The notes beneath the pieces are model-generated. The model was not told where the DNA came from. It worked only from the letters and a program-made list of their open reading frames with translations, and did no database searches. The translations under genes and the position numbers were made by a program. Shown here in pieces: positions 1-8,790 of a DNA stretch of 64,000 nucleotides. The stretch lies in IMG/VR virus record IMGVR_UViG_3300031669_004775, positions 1-64,000 of that record; one strand, 5' to 3'. This DNA comes from a virus. Position 1 is the first letter of the stretch. The number at the start of each line of letters is the position of its first letter.

Positions 1-342
1 ACATATGGAATAATTCCTCTACCAAATGATAAAATTAAATTAGAACAGGATTATTTAAGACCTACTAATAATGTGTATCCTTTATATAATGTTGGTGGTG
101 TAGAAAAATCTGTAAATGCTGATAGACTATTTTGGAAGATTATTGTAAGTTTGGAGCAGAGTGTAACAGAAACTCAATTAAATCAACAAGTACAAAACGT
201 ATATACGTTTTATGACTATGATAAAAAAATTCATACTTTTAATGATGCTTCTTTTATGACAAGATTGTTATCAAAAAATGAAAGCTTAAGGACCACAGCA
301 AAGTCGTTGTTTGATGATAATAGTGGTTTTTATTTTATATAA
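1..342 (+). CDS. Tail/baseplate-region protein, 5'-truncated
   Basis: The frame is open from the first base of the window, so this is the C-terminal 113 codons of a longer gene. An internal GTG at 73 could be mistaken for a start. The visible product is hydrophilic, has no motif I recognise, and ends in an aromatic tail (SGFYFI). The stop at 340-342 lies 11 bases before a baseplate J-like gene, with the AAGGA ribosome site of that gene between them. By position it is probably a baseplate or tail component (inference only); T4-like genomes often place small wedge proteins next to gp6-type genes. Confidence 0.6.
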   Translation, partial: TYGIIPLPNDKIKLEQDYLRPTNNVYPLYNVGGVEKSVNADRLFWKIIVSLEQSVTETQLNQQVQNVYTFYDYDKKIHTFNDASFMTRLLSKNESLRTTAKSLFDDNSGFYFI

Positions 343-353
343 GGAATTGACTT

Positions 354-2837
354 ATGCCAGATAATATAACATCATCGCAAGTTTATAAATCTAAAGATCA
401 AACAACTCTAAAAATTATAGAGCTTTTAGCAAAGTATCTCGAACTAAATGAGGTTGATTTGACAAAGTCTTCATTTCTTGCTTTCGTTGTTGAAGCGTTG
501 TCTACATTAACAACTAATAATTTATTTTATCAAATATCTTCTTATAGAGAATTCTTTTTAACTAAAGCACAATTATCTTCATCAATTTACAATTTAGCTT
601 CATTCTTGGGATATACTCCATCTGAAGCATCCCCTGCATTTGTAAATGTTTTATTTGCATTTGAGTTAAGCTTTACAGAAGATGATGTAACATTTGAAAT
701 ATCTGAAGGATTTGAACTATCAGCTAGTAATATAGCATTTAAAACCTATTATTCGACTACAATAAATGTATTGAATAATTCTACTGTAACAATAACTGTT
801 ACCGAAGATAATAAAGTTTATAATATGCCATATTCTACGTCAACTGATGAAAATGGCACAAATTATTTTTCTGTAGTTTTACCTTTCAAACAATTTGAAT
901 CAGATATTCAAGAATTTCAAGTTCCTGAAGATTTACAAACGTATCAATTTTTTGATTTTGATGTAACATTTACTGATATAAATAAAAAAATATCCGATGT
1001 AACAGTTGAAATTCGCCCTTCTGGTTCTTCTGGTTATGAGACTTATACAGAGTATAGTAGTTTATTTTTAATGGATGAAACTACAAAAGGTTATGTTAAA
1101 AAGAGAAATGATACAGGATTCAGTCTTCAGTTTGGTAATGGTCTAATTGGTTATCAACCTGAAGCTGGAGCAACAGTACAGGTTACAACAGAATTAACAA
1201 AGGGATCTGATGGAAATATTATTGCTGGTTCTATAACAGGAAAAACGAGTGACATTAAAACTAGAATAAGTGATGATCAAGGAAAAGCTGTCAATTATAC
1301 AGTTACTAATCCAACTCCAGGAACTGGTGGAGAAGATGAAGAATCAATTGAGGAAGTCCGAAGAAATGCTATTACAAACCTAACAGCTTTAGAAAGACTT
1401 GTTACTGAAAATGATTATATCAACACAAATATTATTATTGAAGATTCTCCAATTTCTCAAAATTCATTGCCTGTTTTAAAACGTTCTGATATTAAGGTAA
1501 ATGAAATAAGTTTATTTTCAACTTTATTATATTCTACTGTAATTGTTCCATCAAGAAATATAAAGTATGTATTTACAAATACAGTTGTTCCTAGAGGAAC
1601 AATTTTAACATATGGTGGAGAAGATTATTATACAATTTTTGATATGGAGATTGAGCAACTAAATTCCGTTGCTACTTATACATATGTAATGTATGAGGTA
1701 AAACAAGTTCCAACACTAGTTACAAGTTATAATTCTTCATATAATTTATATTGTGATTTGTTGACTGTTACTAAAAATGGAGTTGGAGCAGAATTTCAAT
1801 TAGATTATAAAACGACAGAAAATGATGCAGATATTGTTACTTGTGAAATTGAAGTTCTAGAAACAGGTTCAACTTATACTATGACTAATGATTCAACTGC
1901 ATCTTCATTTATATTATCACTTCCAGATTATACTGTTTTGCCTAGTGGAGAAGCAACATATTACTTTACTTTAAAATATGGTATTAATTATATTAGTCAA
2001 TATACAGCACTATTTACATTTAGAAAATCTCTCAATGATTTTGAACTATCAAATGTAATTTATGATTCGACGTCATATACTGTTTATGACATTCCTGCTA
2101 TTGAAAAAACTTACTATGATAGTATAGATAAAGCAGATTTTGAATCTAATGTAATGCAAAAATTAGTAACAACATTGGATTTTAAAGATTATAAAATGAC
2201 AACTGACTTTGTTAATTTTAAACTTGCTAATACAAATGGTATAATGCAGAATATGCAATTGAACAAGGTTAATCTAACTGCTGTTGATGATATTTTATCT
2301 ACCCCTCCTGTATCTGGAATTGATGGAGATAGATATATTATATTAAATGGTATAGGAGAATGGTTAGGAAAAGATGATCAAATAGCTGAATTAAGCGATT
2401 CAACCTCAATGACTTGGGCGTACTATGAACCAAAGACAGAGCAGATGGTTTATGTAACGGATGAGGCAAAGAAATATATTTATTGTCAAGCTGGTTGGGT
2501 TGTACCAGTATATGAAATTCCTTTACAACTTTCATTGGATATTTTCAAAACTTCAACTTATACAGGATCGAATAGTGATTTAACAAGTGAGGTTAGGGAA
2601 GCTATTGTTACAGCATTTACATCTAGGTTCGGTATTAATAAATATTTATATAGATCAGAAATTATTGATGTAGTTCAAGAAGTAGAAGGAGTTGAACATT
2701 GTCGTTTAATTAAACCTGAATCTAGTATCTTTTTTAATTTTGATTTAGATGCATTGACCCAAGAAGAGTTACTATCTTATGGTCCAGAATATATTTTCTT
2801 TGAAGAAAATGATATAGCAATTAGGATATTCTCATAA
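354..2837 (+). CDS. Baseplate wedge protein, gp6/phage J-like
   Basis: An 827-residue predicted baseplate wedge subunit, expected to form the ring around the tail hub. Residues about 322-356 show the baseplate J/gp6 signature: a PGTGGEDEES segment, then EVRRNAITNLTALERLVT and a following NDY. The C-terminal region (EVREAIVTAFTSRFGINKYLYRSEI, split as seen around residues 743-768) resembles the J-family end that carries a short structured domain. The ATG follows AAGGA with an 8-base spacer. The gene ends in a TAATG overlap with the next gene, so the two are translationally coupled. Middle regions rich in beta-strand and Thr/Ser look like surface domains. Family assignment is firm; the exact T4 equivalent is not established. 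Confidence 0.8.
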   Translation: MPDNITSSQVYKSKDQTTLKIIELLAKYLELNEVDLTKSSFLAFVVEALSTLTTNNLFYQISSYREFFLTKAQLSSSIYNLASFLGYTPSEASPAFVNVLFAFELSFTEDDVTFEISEGFELSASNIAFKTYYSTTINVLNNSTVTITVTEDNKVYNMPYSTSTDENGTNYFSVVLPFKQFESDIQEFQVPEDLQTYQFFDFDVTFTDINKKISDVTVEIRPSGSSGYETYTEYSSLFLMDETTKGYVKKRNDTGFSLQFGNGLIGYQPEAGATVQVTTELTKGSDGNIIAGSITGKTSDIKTRISDDQGKAVNYTVTNPTPGTGGEDEESIEEVRRNAITNLTALERLVTENDYINTNIIIEDSPISQNSLPVLKRSDIKVNEISLFSTLLYSTVIVPSRNIKYVFTNTVVPRGTILTYGGEDYYTIFDMEIEQLNSVATYTYVMYEVKQVPTLVTSYNSSYNLYCDLLTVTKNGVGAEFQLDYKTTENDADIVTCEIEVLETGSTYTMTNDSTASSFILSLPDYTVLPSGEATYYFTLKYGINYISQYTALFTFRKSLNDFELSNVIYDSTSYTVYDIPAIEKTYYDSIDKADFESNVMQKLVTTLDFKDYKMTTDFVNFKLANTNGIMQNMQLNKVNLTAVDDILSTPPVSGIDGDRYIILNGIGEWLGKDDQIAELSDSTSMTWAYYEPKTEQMVYVTDEAKKYIYCQAGWVVPVYEIPLQLSLDIFKTSTYTGSNSDLTSEVREAIVTAFTSRFGINKYLYRSEIIDVVQEVEGVEHCRLIKPESSIFFNFDLDALTQEELLSYGPEYIFFEENDIAIRIFS

Positions 2838-3949
2838 TGAAGATATTAATAGAAAAGTCTAAATATAATATTAGAAATCTCAAAACATTAATTACTAAAT
2901 ATGCTGCAAAAGAATTTGATGCTTTATCTGAACCATGCTATTATCCAAAGACAAAATTAGTATATTTTGAAGTATTAAAAGAGATGGGAGTTACAGATAA
3001 AGATGTTAAAGAATTTGTTAAAAGACAATATAAAGGAACTAGAGCTGAAAAGTGGTTATTACACAAAGATCCAGGTACAAATCTTTTAATTGTTGTTATG
3101 CATTTATTTCTTTTACATAGAGATACTGCTGCATTTAAAACCACTCTGGTTTATTATTCGTTTTTTCAATATGGTCGATTAATGAATAAGCAATTAAAGT
3201 ATTGTAATCCTGATATATTTAGATATACGATTGATACATTAACAAAAACACATTTATTTGTACGTGAGAAAACAATAGCAAACAGTTTATATTATTTATC
3301 AAGTGAGCTAAAGAAAAAATATGAAAGGTATATCGGAGATTGGGATCTCGATAAAATAATTGATTTTATTACAGCATCGAGACATCGAATTTCACAGAGT
3401 GTAAAGAGTTTTGTCGAAAATTATTATAAAGCGAAAGAAAAAGGGGCATCAATTAAAACACAAACTGATACGCCTGATGATGAAGATAATGCATATCAGT
3501 ATCAATCTCTTGAAAGAGGAAAAGCGAAAGTTGAAGAAACAATTAAAAAATTAAGTGTATATAAAATAGTTGATAGAAAAGCTTTGGATAAAGCGAAAGA
3601 AATAAGTAAAATAAAAGCTTCTATTGGTGAATTGATTGCTAGTGAGATGGTACAAGTTGAATACTCGGATAATATAAGAATGATTTTGAATTTATATATG
3701 AAACAATTAACGAGTGTAAATCAAATATGTGGAAGCGGATATGAAAAATATTTGAGAAGATTTATGGCAGTTAAAAGAAGTAATGCTCCAGTTTATTTTA
3801 AACAGCAGGTCAATATTCTTTTAATAAAGGTTTTAGATAATTTAAAAATAAGAGATCAATATAATAATTATACATCACAAACCCAATTTATTGTTAATCT
3901 ATTTCTTGCGGTATATTTAACATTAATTTTTAGAAATACCATGTGCTAA
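2837..3949 (+). CDS. Unknown protein of the baseplate operon
   Basis: A 370-residue, Lys-rich, mostly helical protein that I do not recognise. Its ATG overlaps the stop of the baseplate J-like gene, so it is probably translated in a fixed ratio with it. Residues about 60-150 form a compact aromatic-rich region. Residues about 200-235 are charged and low in complexity, like a linker. Its last codon meets the stop of the first minus-strand gene tail to tail (TAA at 3947-3949 against TAG at 3948-3946), leaving no room for a terminator. A structural or assembly role is inferred from position alone. Confidence 0.6.
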   Translation: MKILIEKSKYNIRNLKTLITKYAAKEFDALSEPCYYPKTKLVYFEVLKEMGVTDKDVKEFVKRQYKGTRAEKWLLHKDPGTNLLIVVMHLFLLHRDTAAFKTTLVYYSFFQYGRLMNKQLKYCNPDIFRYTIDTLTKTHLFVREKTIANSLYYLSSELKKKYERYIGDWDLDKIIDFITASRHRISQSVKSFVENYYKAKEKGASIKTQTDTPDDEDNAYQYQSLERGKAKVEETIKKLSVYKIVDRKALDKAKEISKIKASIGELIASEMVQVEYSDNIRMILNLYMKQLTSVNQICGSGYEKYLRRFMAVKRSNAPVYFKQQVNILLIKVLDNLKIRDQYNNYTSQTQFIVNLFLAVYLTLIFRNTMC

Positions 3950-5229
3950 CGAGTAGTACTAATTCTAAATCCTTTTGGAATCTGCTCTAATATTGCGGAA
4001 CCAATATCCTTAACTGTTTGAGTAACTCTATCGGGCGGTGGTTCTGGTGGTTGAGCGTCAAGTATTGCTTGTGATTTAGTCCAAGCTTGTTGATTTCTTC
4101 CAGGTCCTACAACTTCACTTTTCATTGGTTTTTGATTTGTGGTTTTTGGATCTTTAAGACTCCCTCCTGTAATATTATATACAGTTTTTCGATTTTCCAT
4201 AGCTGATAAATATTTTCTTAAAGTTGGTCTCGTTTTATTTACTTTATCTTTAGATGCAAGCATGCTACTAAATAAACTTCCAAAATCAATTCTTACATCA
4301 ACAACTCCTAATGATTGTGTATATGCAATCTGTTGTTGATCACCACCTTTTACAATGGTAATATTTTGAATATAAGCAGGATCTAAATCATATATACCAG
4401 GAGATGAAACTCTATGAAGATATGGCCAACTATATGTGCTACCATCTTCAGATATTGGAATTCCTAATAACATCAGTGCTGCAATTGGTCCTATAATATA
4501 CTTTTTTGTTGTTTCTGGATCTCCAGGATTCGGATTATATAATCTAACTGTCATTGAGTAGGATGGTTGAAAAGAACTACTTTTCCAAACCATTGGAAAG
4601 TCAATTCTTGAACCAGCAGCAAGTGAACTAACCATTTTACCCATTCTAGCTGCATTTGGACTTAGTGAAGCAAGTGCTCCACCAACTTTATCAATAGCGT
4701 TTAATGTACCTTTAGCAAAATCCCCAACAGTCGAACTAGCTTCTCCAATAGCACCAGCAAGTCCTCCAAGTACTCCTCGTACATCTCTTTTTCCAAACAT
4801 CTGCGCAATAGAAGCTGCAGCTTCAGAAGCACCACTAGTAAGACTTTGAAGAAAATTTTCTCCATACTCATTAGTAAATGTATCGGTTGGAAAATTATCT
4901 GCTATGTATGCAACTTTAACTCCACCTGAGTGAATATGTGTATCTAGTCTATATCCATGCTCTATTAATAAATCCTGATAATATACAGTGTTGACGTTCT
5001 TTATCTGTGATTCTCTTCTATGGCTACCAAACTCAAATGCATTTACTCTGGTAAATAGATCTATACCAGCTTCAAATGATGGAATTCCTGGATAAATTGT
5101 TGCAACAGGCATTGTATTTTTTACTGCTTCAGAACTTCTTTGTGTATGAATTGGATCTCCAGTTACTGTTGTAATAGGAGGCATTCCAATAATATAATCT
5201 ATGGGTAGTGCTGTTTGAAAAGTTGCCAT
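3946..5229 (-). CDS. Predicted virion (tail) structural protein
   Basis: A 427-residue protein translated from ATG behind a clear AAGGAG. It has no enzyme motif. The middle (residues about 130-210) is Ala/Gly-rich and amphipathic, and is followed by a beta-rich part with an IGPIAALMLLGIP segment, a YSWPYLHRVSSPGIYDLDPAY segment (21 residues by position 277-297) and a DVRIDFGSLF strand. The end is Pro/Lys-rich. It lies just downstream of the tape-measure-like gene in the same operon, which suggests a tail tube, initiator or baseplate-hub role. The family is not recognised and the assignment is by context. Confidence 0.5.
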   Translation of the reverse strand: MATFQTALPIDYIIGMPPITTVTGDPIHTQRSSEAVKNTMPVATIYPGIPSFEAGIDLFTRVNAFEFGSHRRESQIKNVNTVYYQDLLIEHGYRLDTHIHSGGVKVAYIADNFPTDTFTNEYGENFLQSLTSGASEAAASIAQMFGKRDVRGVLGGLAGAIGEASSTVGDFAKGTLNAIDKVGGALASLSPNAARMGKMVSSLAAGSRIDFPMVWKSSSFQPSYSMTVRLYNPNPGDPETTKKYIIGPIAALMLLGIPISEDGSTYSWPYLHRVSSPGIYDLDPAYIQNITIVKGGDQQQIAYTQSLGVVDVRIDFGSLFSSMLASKDKVNKTRPTLRKYLSAMENRKTVYNITGGSLKDPKTTNQKPMKSEVVGPGRNQQAWTKSQAILDAQPPEPPPDRVTQTVKDIGSAILEQIPKGFRISTTR

Positions 5230-5239
5230 TTATATCTCC

Positions 5240-7891
5240 TTAATGAAAATTGCCTGTAGCAATCCTTAGTTCCATTTCGCCCATAATATTTCCTTGAGAT
5301 GGATTAATTATTTCTGTAACTTGACTTATTTTAGTATCTACTGTATTGCTAAATTTGGACACACTTTGTTGAAGTCTATCTGAAAGTTCTTCTAGATTTC
5401 CTTTTTGATCCATACCTCTTTTCTTCAACTCTTCTTTTAGTAATCTGCTAGATGCTAGTATATCTGATGCTTCCATTTTTGCTATTTCTTTTGCATCAAC
5501 AATTTTTCCAGTAGCTTTTACTATCCATTGACCAGCTTGAGTTAAAGCATATTTTCCTCTTTCAGCAAGAAATGTCATTCCCCCTTCTGTTATAGCTCTT
5601 CTAGCTGCATATCCAGCTTTTTCTCCTGCACTTTTTGAATTCCATACTTTTAGTTCATGCTCTTTGATTGCTCCTGTTAAATTTTTATTCTTGGTTCCTA
5701 CTTTTTGTAGATATTTAAAAAACGCTGCTTCTTTCCATGTTCCAAATTTTTCTGGATCTGATCTATCAAGTTTAAACTTATACTTATTCCAGTAATCCCA
5801 AGTATGACGCCATCTTTCTCTTGCTTTTGCAATTTCCTCTGGGGTATATTCAGCATATTTCGATTTATTTTTTCGTATAAATTCATCTTGTGCTGCCCTA
5901 ATAGCTTCTGCTGCTAGATGAGTAGTTCCTAATATGGTTTTTTGTGCTTTAAGTTGGGTGCTAGTTTTTAATGCTACTTTACTTTCATAAGTTTCTTTAC
6001 CAGTTGCTGTTTGCCCCAATGCGTCACTTAAATTTTGTCCTCTAAGTTTCCCCCTTTTTTTGATTCCTTTTTGTTGTGCTTTATTCATTCTTTCATAGTA
6101 AGGACCAGTCACATAAGGTTTAAGAATCCATTTGTCTATAAAAGTCCCTATTGAAGCTCCAATCAATGCAGCTCCAATTGCGGCAACAATTGGACCCATA
6201 ATTCCAGCACTAGCAAGTGAAGCTCCAAATACACTACCAAGTCCTTTAACAGCAGTTAATAACCATCCTCCTGTTCCTAATCCTAGAAGATTCTTTATCC
6301 AGCTACCTCCCATTAATAAAATTTTCCAGATCCAACCAAATGCACTTTTAACTTTTTCCTTACCATATTTTAATTTTTCCCATAACCATTTTTTTTTAGT
6401 AGTTTTTGTAAGTTCTGGATCGCTTACTATCAAAGGTTGATCTTTCATGTGTTTTAATAATTTTTGCCATGGACTTCCTTCCCCTTCTTCAGTTTCACTA
6501 CCATACAGTGCTTTCATTGTTGCTTTATGTTTGAATACTTTATAAAATGCGTTTGTAAATGGAGATTCCATTTCAAATGCAAGAGCTCTCGCCCATTTAT
6601 TGCTACTTTTATTCAAATATTTATGAATTGGTTTTGCAATAAGTCCTATTCCACTTCTTGCAAGTCCAAATAAACTCCAAAGTCCTTTTCCAACTCCTTC
6701 TACTTTGGGATATCTAGTTCCTGTTACAAATGAAGATAAATCTGTAGAACCCCTTGCTCCAAGTTTTGTAAAGTTAGCAATATTATCAAGTCTCCACATT
6801 GTACCAGTATAGAGGACACCTATATTTTCATTTAGTGCTTGAAATGGATTATCGGATCTAGAAAGTTGAGATTTATAGCTTCCTCTTAATTTAAAAAATT
6901 TCCAAATGAATTTAAATGGAGCTCCAAATATTTTTGATGACATTTTTGCAGCAAATGCCAATTGTCTAAAGGTTGGATGCTCAATCAGCATTTTGGTCCA
7001 TACTTGATCCCATGTCCCAATGGTTGAACCCAATGTATCTTGAATTGATAAGACAGCTCTTAACATACGCATATTTGAGGGTTCTTCATATTGAGTTTGA
7101 ACTTCTCTCATTGCTCGCAAGAAACCCTTAACCATTCCAACAGGTTCTTTACCCTTTTCGCCCCCAACAAACGTTGCCATTTTTGCTAATGATTTTAGTT
7201 GATTCTTTTCTGAAATAGTAGCTATTTCTCTTGAAACTGATATAGAATCATCAATACGTTCAAGGATCTTTTCAATTGGCATAACAACTTCAGCAGCGTG
7301 AAGTCGTGCCATTCCTCCTTTTTCAACGTAACCACCTGATGCCATTTTTGGAATTTTAGATGTTTTGGACTCTTTAGCTTCTTTTCTGCCCTTAAAAATA
7401 TTTGCAATGCTTGATCCAATGCCTTTAAATGCACCGGCGATGGATTCTTTCATTCTATCTTTAGCTTTTTTGAAAACGTCAGTCTCCATAAATTTAGCTG
7501 CAAAGTAACCAAATAATGGAGTTGTTCTAGACAATGCCATGGCAACCATATTTTGTTTATTAAAATTAATATCTCGACCGATTGCTTTACCATAATCTCC
7601 AATGGCATCTTTTGTTGCTTTAGCTGTGCTCATTGATACATTTTGAACACCTGCTGTAAATGCAGTTATAGTTTTTCCAAATTTAGAAAGAACGTTATTC
7701 ATTTCTCTCATGGTTGTTTCTGAGGATCCACCATATTCAATAGAGTCTTGAGTTTCTTCAATTTTACGTTGAGTTGTCTTTTGCATTTGTGAAACTGTTC
7801 GAGAAACATTACTTATACCAGATATCCTTTCATTTTGAGCATCAGCAGTTTTCGTAATGCTACCTGGCTCTCGGGATTTTTCATCCGCCAT
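5240..7891 (-). CDS. Tail tape-measure-like protein with SAP motif
   Basis: An 883-residue protein. Residues about 185-210 carry a motif common in phage tape-measure proteins (ASGGYVEKGGMARLHAAEVV). Residues about 530-585 are a long hydrophobic Gly/Ala segment, consistent with membrane insertion during DNA ejection. Both ends are long and helical. Near the C terminus (about 807-832) is a SAP-like helix-extended-helix (LKEELKKRG, then GNLEELSDRL), a fold usually linked to DNA binding and odd in a tail protein. It starts at ATG behind TAGGAG and is followed after 10 bases by another presumed tail gene. It is short for a tape measure of a long-tailed jumbo phage, so it could instead be an internal tail or ejection protein. 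Confidence 0.6.
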   Translation of the reverse strand: MADEKSREPGSITKTADAQNERISGISNVSRTVSQMQKTTQRKIEETQDSIEYGGSSETTMREMNNVLSKFGKTITAFTAGVQNVSMSTAKATKDAIGDYGKAIGRDINFNKQNMVAMALSRTTPLFGYFAAKFMETDVFKKAKDRMKESIAGAFKGIGSSIANIFKGRKEAKESKTSKIPKMASGGYVEKGGMARLHAAEVVMPIEKILERIDDSISVSREIATISEKNQLKSLAKMATFVGGEKGKEPVGMVKGFLRAMREVQTQYEEPSNMRMLRAVLSIQDTLGSTIGTWDQVWTKMLIEHPTFRQLAFAAKMSSKIFGAPFKFIWKFFKLRGSYKSQLSRSDNPFQALNENIGVLYTGTMWRLDNIANFTKLGARGSTDLSSFVTGTRYPKVEGVGKGLWSLFGLARSGIGLIAKPIHKYLNKSSNKWARALAFEMESPFTNAFYKVFKHKATMKALYGSETEEGEGSPWQKLLKHMKDQPLIVSDPELTKTTKKKWLWEKLKYGKEKVKSAFGWIWKILLMGGSWIKNLLGLGTGGWLLTAVKGLGSVFGASLASAGIMGPIVAAIGAALIGASIGTFIDKWILKPYVTGPYYERMNKAQQKGIKKRGKLRGQNLSDALGQTATGKETYESKVALKTSTQLKAQKTILGTTHLAAEAIRAAQDEFIRKNKSKYAEYTPEEIAKARERWRHTWDYWNKYKFKLDRSDPEKFGTWKEAAFFKYLQKVGTKNKNLTGAIKEHELKVWNSKSAGEKAGYAARRAITEGGMTFLAERGKYALTQAGQWIVKATGKIVDAKEIAKMEASDILASSRLLKEELKKRGMDQKGNLEELSDRLQQSVSKFSNTVDTKISQVTEIINPSQGNIMGEMELRIATGNFH

Positions 7892-7902
7892 ATTTTAATC
7901 TC

Positions 7903-8787
7903 CTATTTCAACATCTTCAATATTGAGTTTACTCTTGGATCCTGTGATTTCATTTCTGCCATAACACAAGCTACTTCTGAAACAGAAACTAATTCTTGGA
8001 ATGGTGATGTATAAGTATTTCGCTTTCCAAATGTTTTTTCATATGCATGATTTAATTCAATGAATATACTTTGCCATTTTCTATATGATCTTACAAATGA
8101 TGTGAAACTTACAAAGAATATTTTCATAGATACAATATAATTTTGTAGTTGTAATCTAAGATCGTTTTCATTTAGATTTGTTGAATCTTTAAATGTATCA
8201 TAAAGTAAGTGATAGTATTCAGTTAATTGTTTATTGATATTTAGATTTCTTGATGACTCATACAATGCTAAATGATATATAATTTTATCAATATTAGGAA
8301 CAGATTTTAAAGAAAAAATTTTACTAAATGCCTCTGAATAAAAGTTTCTTAATGTCGGCATCATAATTTTTAAGAATGTTTTCATATTTCTTCCTGCTGC
8401 TAAATGCATTGCTTCATGTAGAGTTGTAGATACTAACTCGTCATTAGAGGATGTTCCAAAGATTGTTGAACTATTATCAATTATAATATAAACTCTTTTT
8501 GTTTCTAGATGATACATTCCAAGGATTGATTTGGAATCTTCATTTCCAAATAATTTATATTTTAGAAAAGGAAAAATTCCTTTTGATTTAAAGCAAGGAA
8601 CTATCAATCCTTTGCTTAATAATTTATCAATTATTTTAACCTTATCACTTCCTCTACTGGACTTTTCAAAAGCTAATAAAAAATTCTTCATTAATTTTGA
8701 TGATGAATATAATTCCATTCCATCAATGGTATTAACTAATTTAAGTCCAACAGGAGGTGCAAATAGTTCATATATATTTTTAGTCAT
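7903..8787 (-). CDS. Putative zinc metallopeptidase (HEAMH)
   Basis: A 294-residue protein with the zincin motif in the context TTLHEAMHLAAG (His-Glu-Ala-Met-His, about residues 124-128), preceded by a beta-strand YIIIDNSST. That pattern is typical of zinc peptidases, where the Glu acts as general base and a further acidic residue or His downstream completes the site; I cannot pick the third ligand with certainty. It sits between the terminase and the tape-measure-like gene, so head or tail protein processing is possible. It may equally have become a structural protein. Start is ATG with a weak AAGGGAT ribosome site. Confidence 0.55.
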   Translation of the reverse strand: MTKNIYELFAPPVGLKLVNTIDGMELYSSSKLMKNFLLAFEKSSRGSDKVKIIDKLLSKGLIVPCFKSKGIFPFLKYKLFGNEDSKSILGMYHLETKRVYIIIDNSSTIFGTSSNDELVSTTLHEAMHLAAGRNMKTFLKIMMPTLRNFYSEAFSKIFSLKSVPNIDKIIYHLALYESSRNLNINKQLTEYYHLLYDTFKDSTNLNENDLRLQLQNYIVSMKIFFVSFTSFVRSYRKWQSIFIELNHAYEKTFGKRNTYTSPFQELVSVSEVACVMAEMKSQDPRVNSILKMLK

Positions 8788-8790
8788 TTT

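Noticed and set aside
6132-6440. 102-codon plus-strand ORF
   Set aside because: It is antisense to the hydrophobic segment of the tape-measure-like protein; the product is a mirror of that composition.
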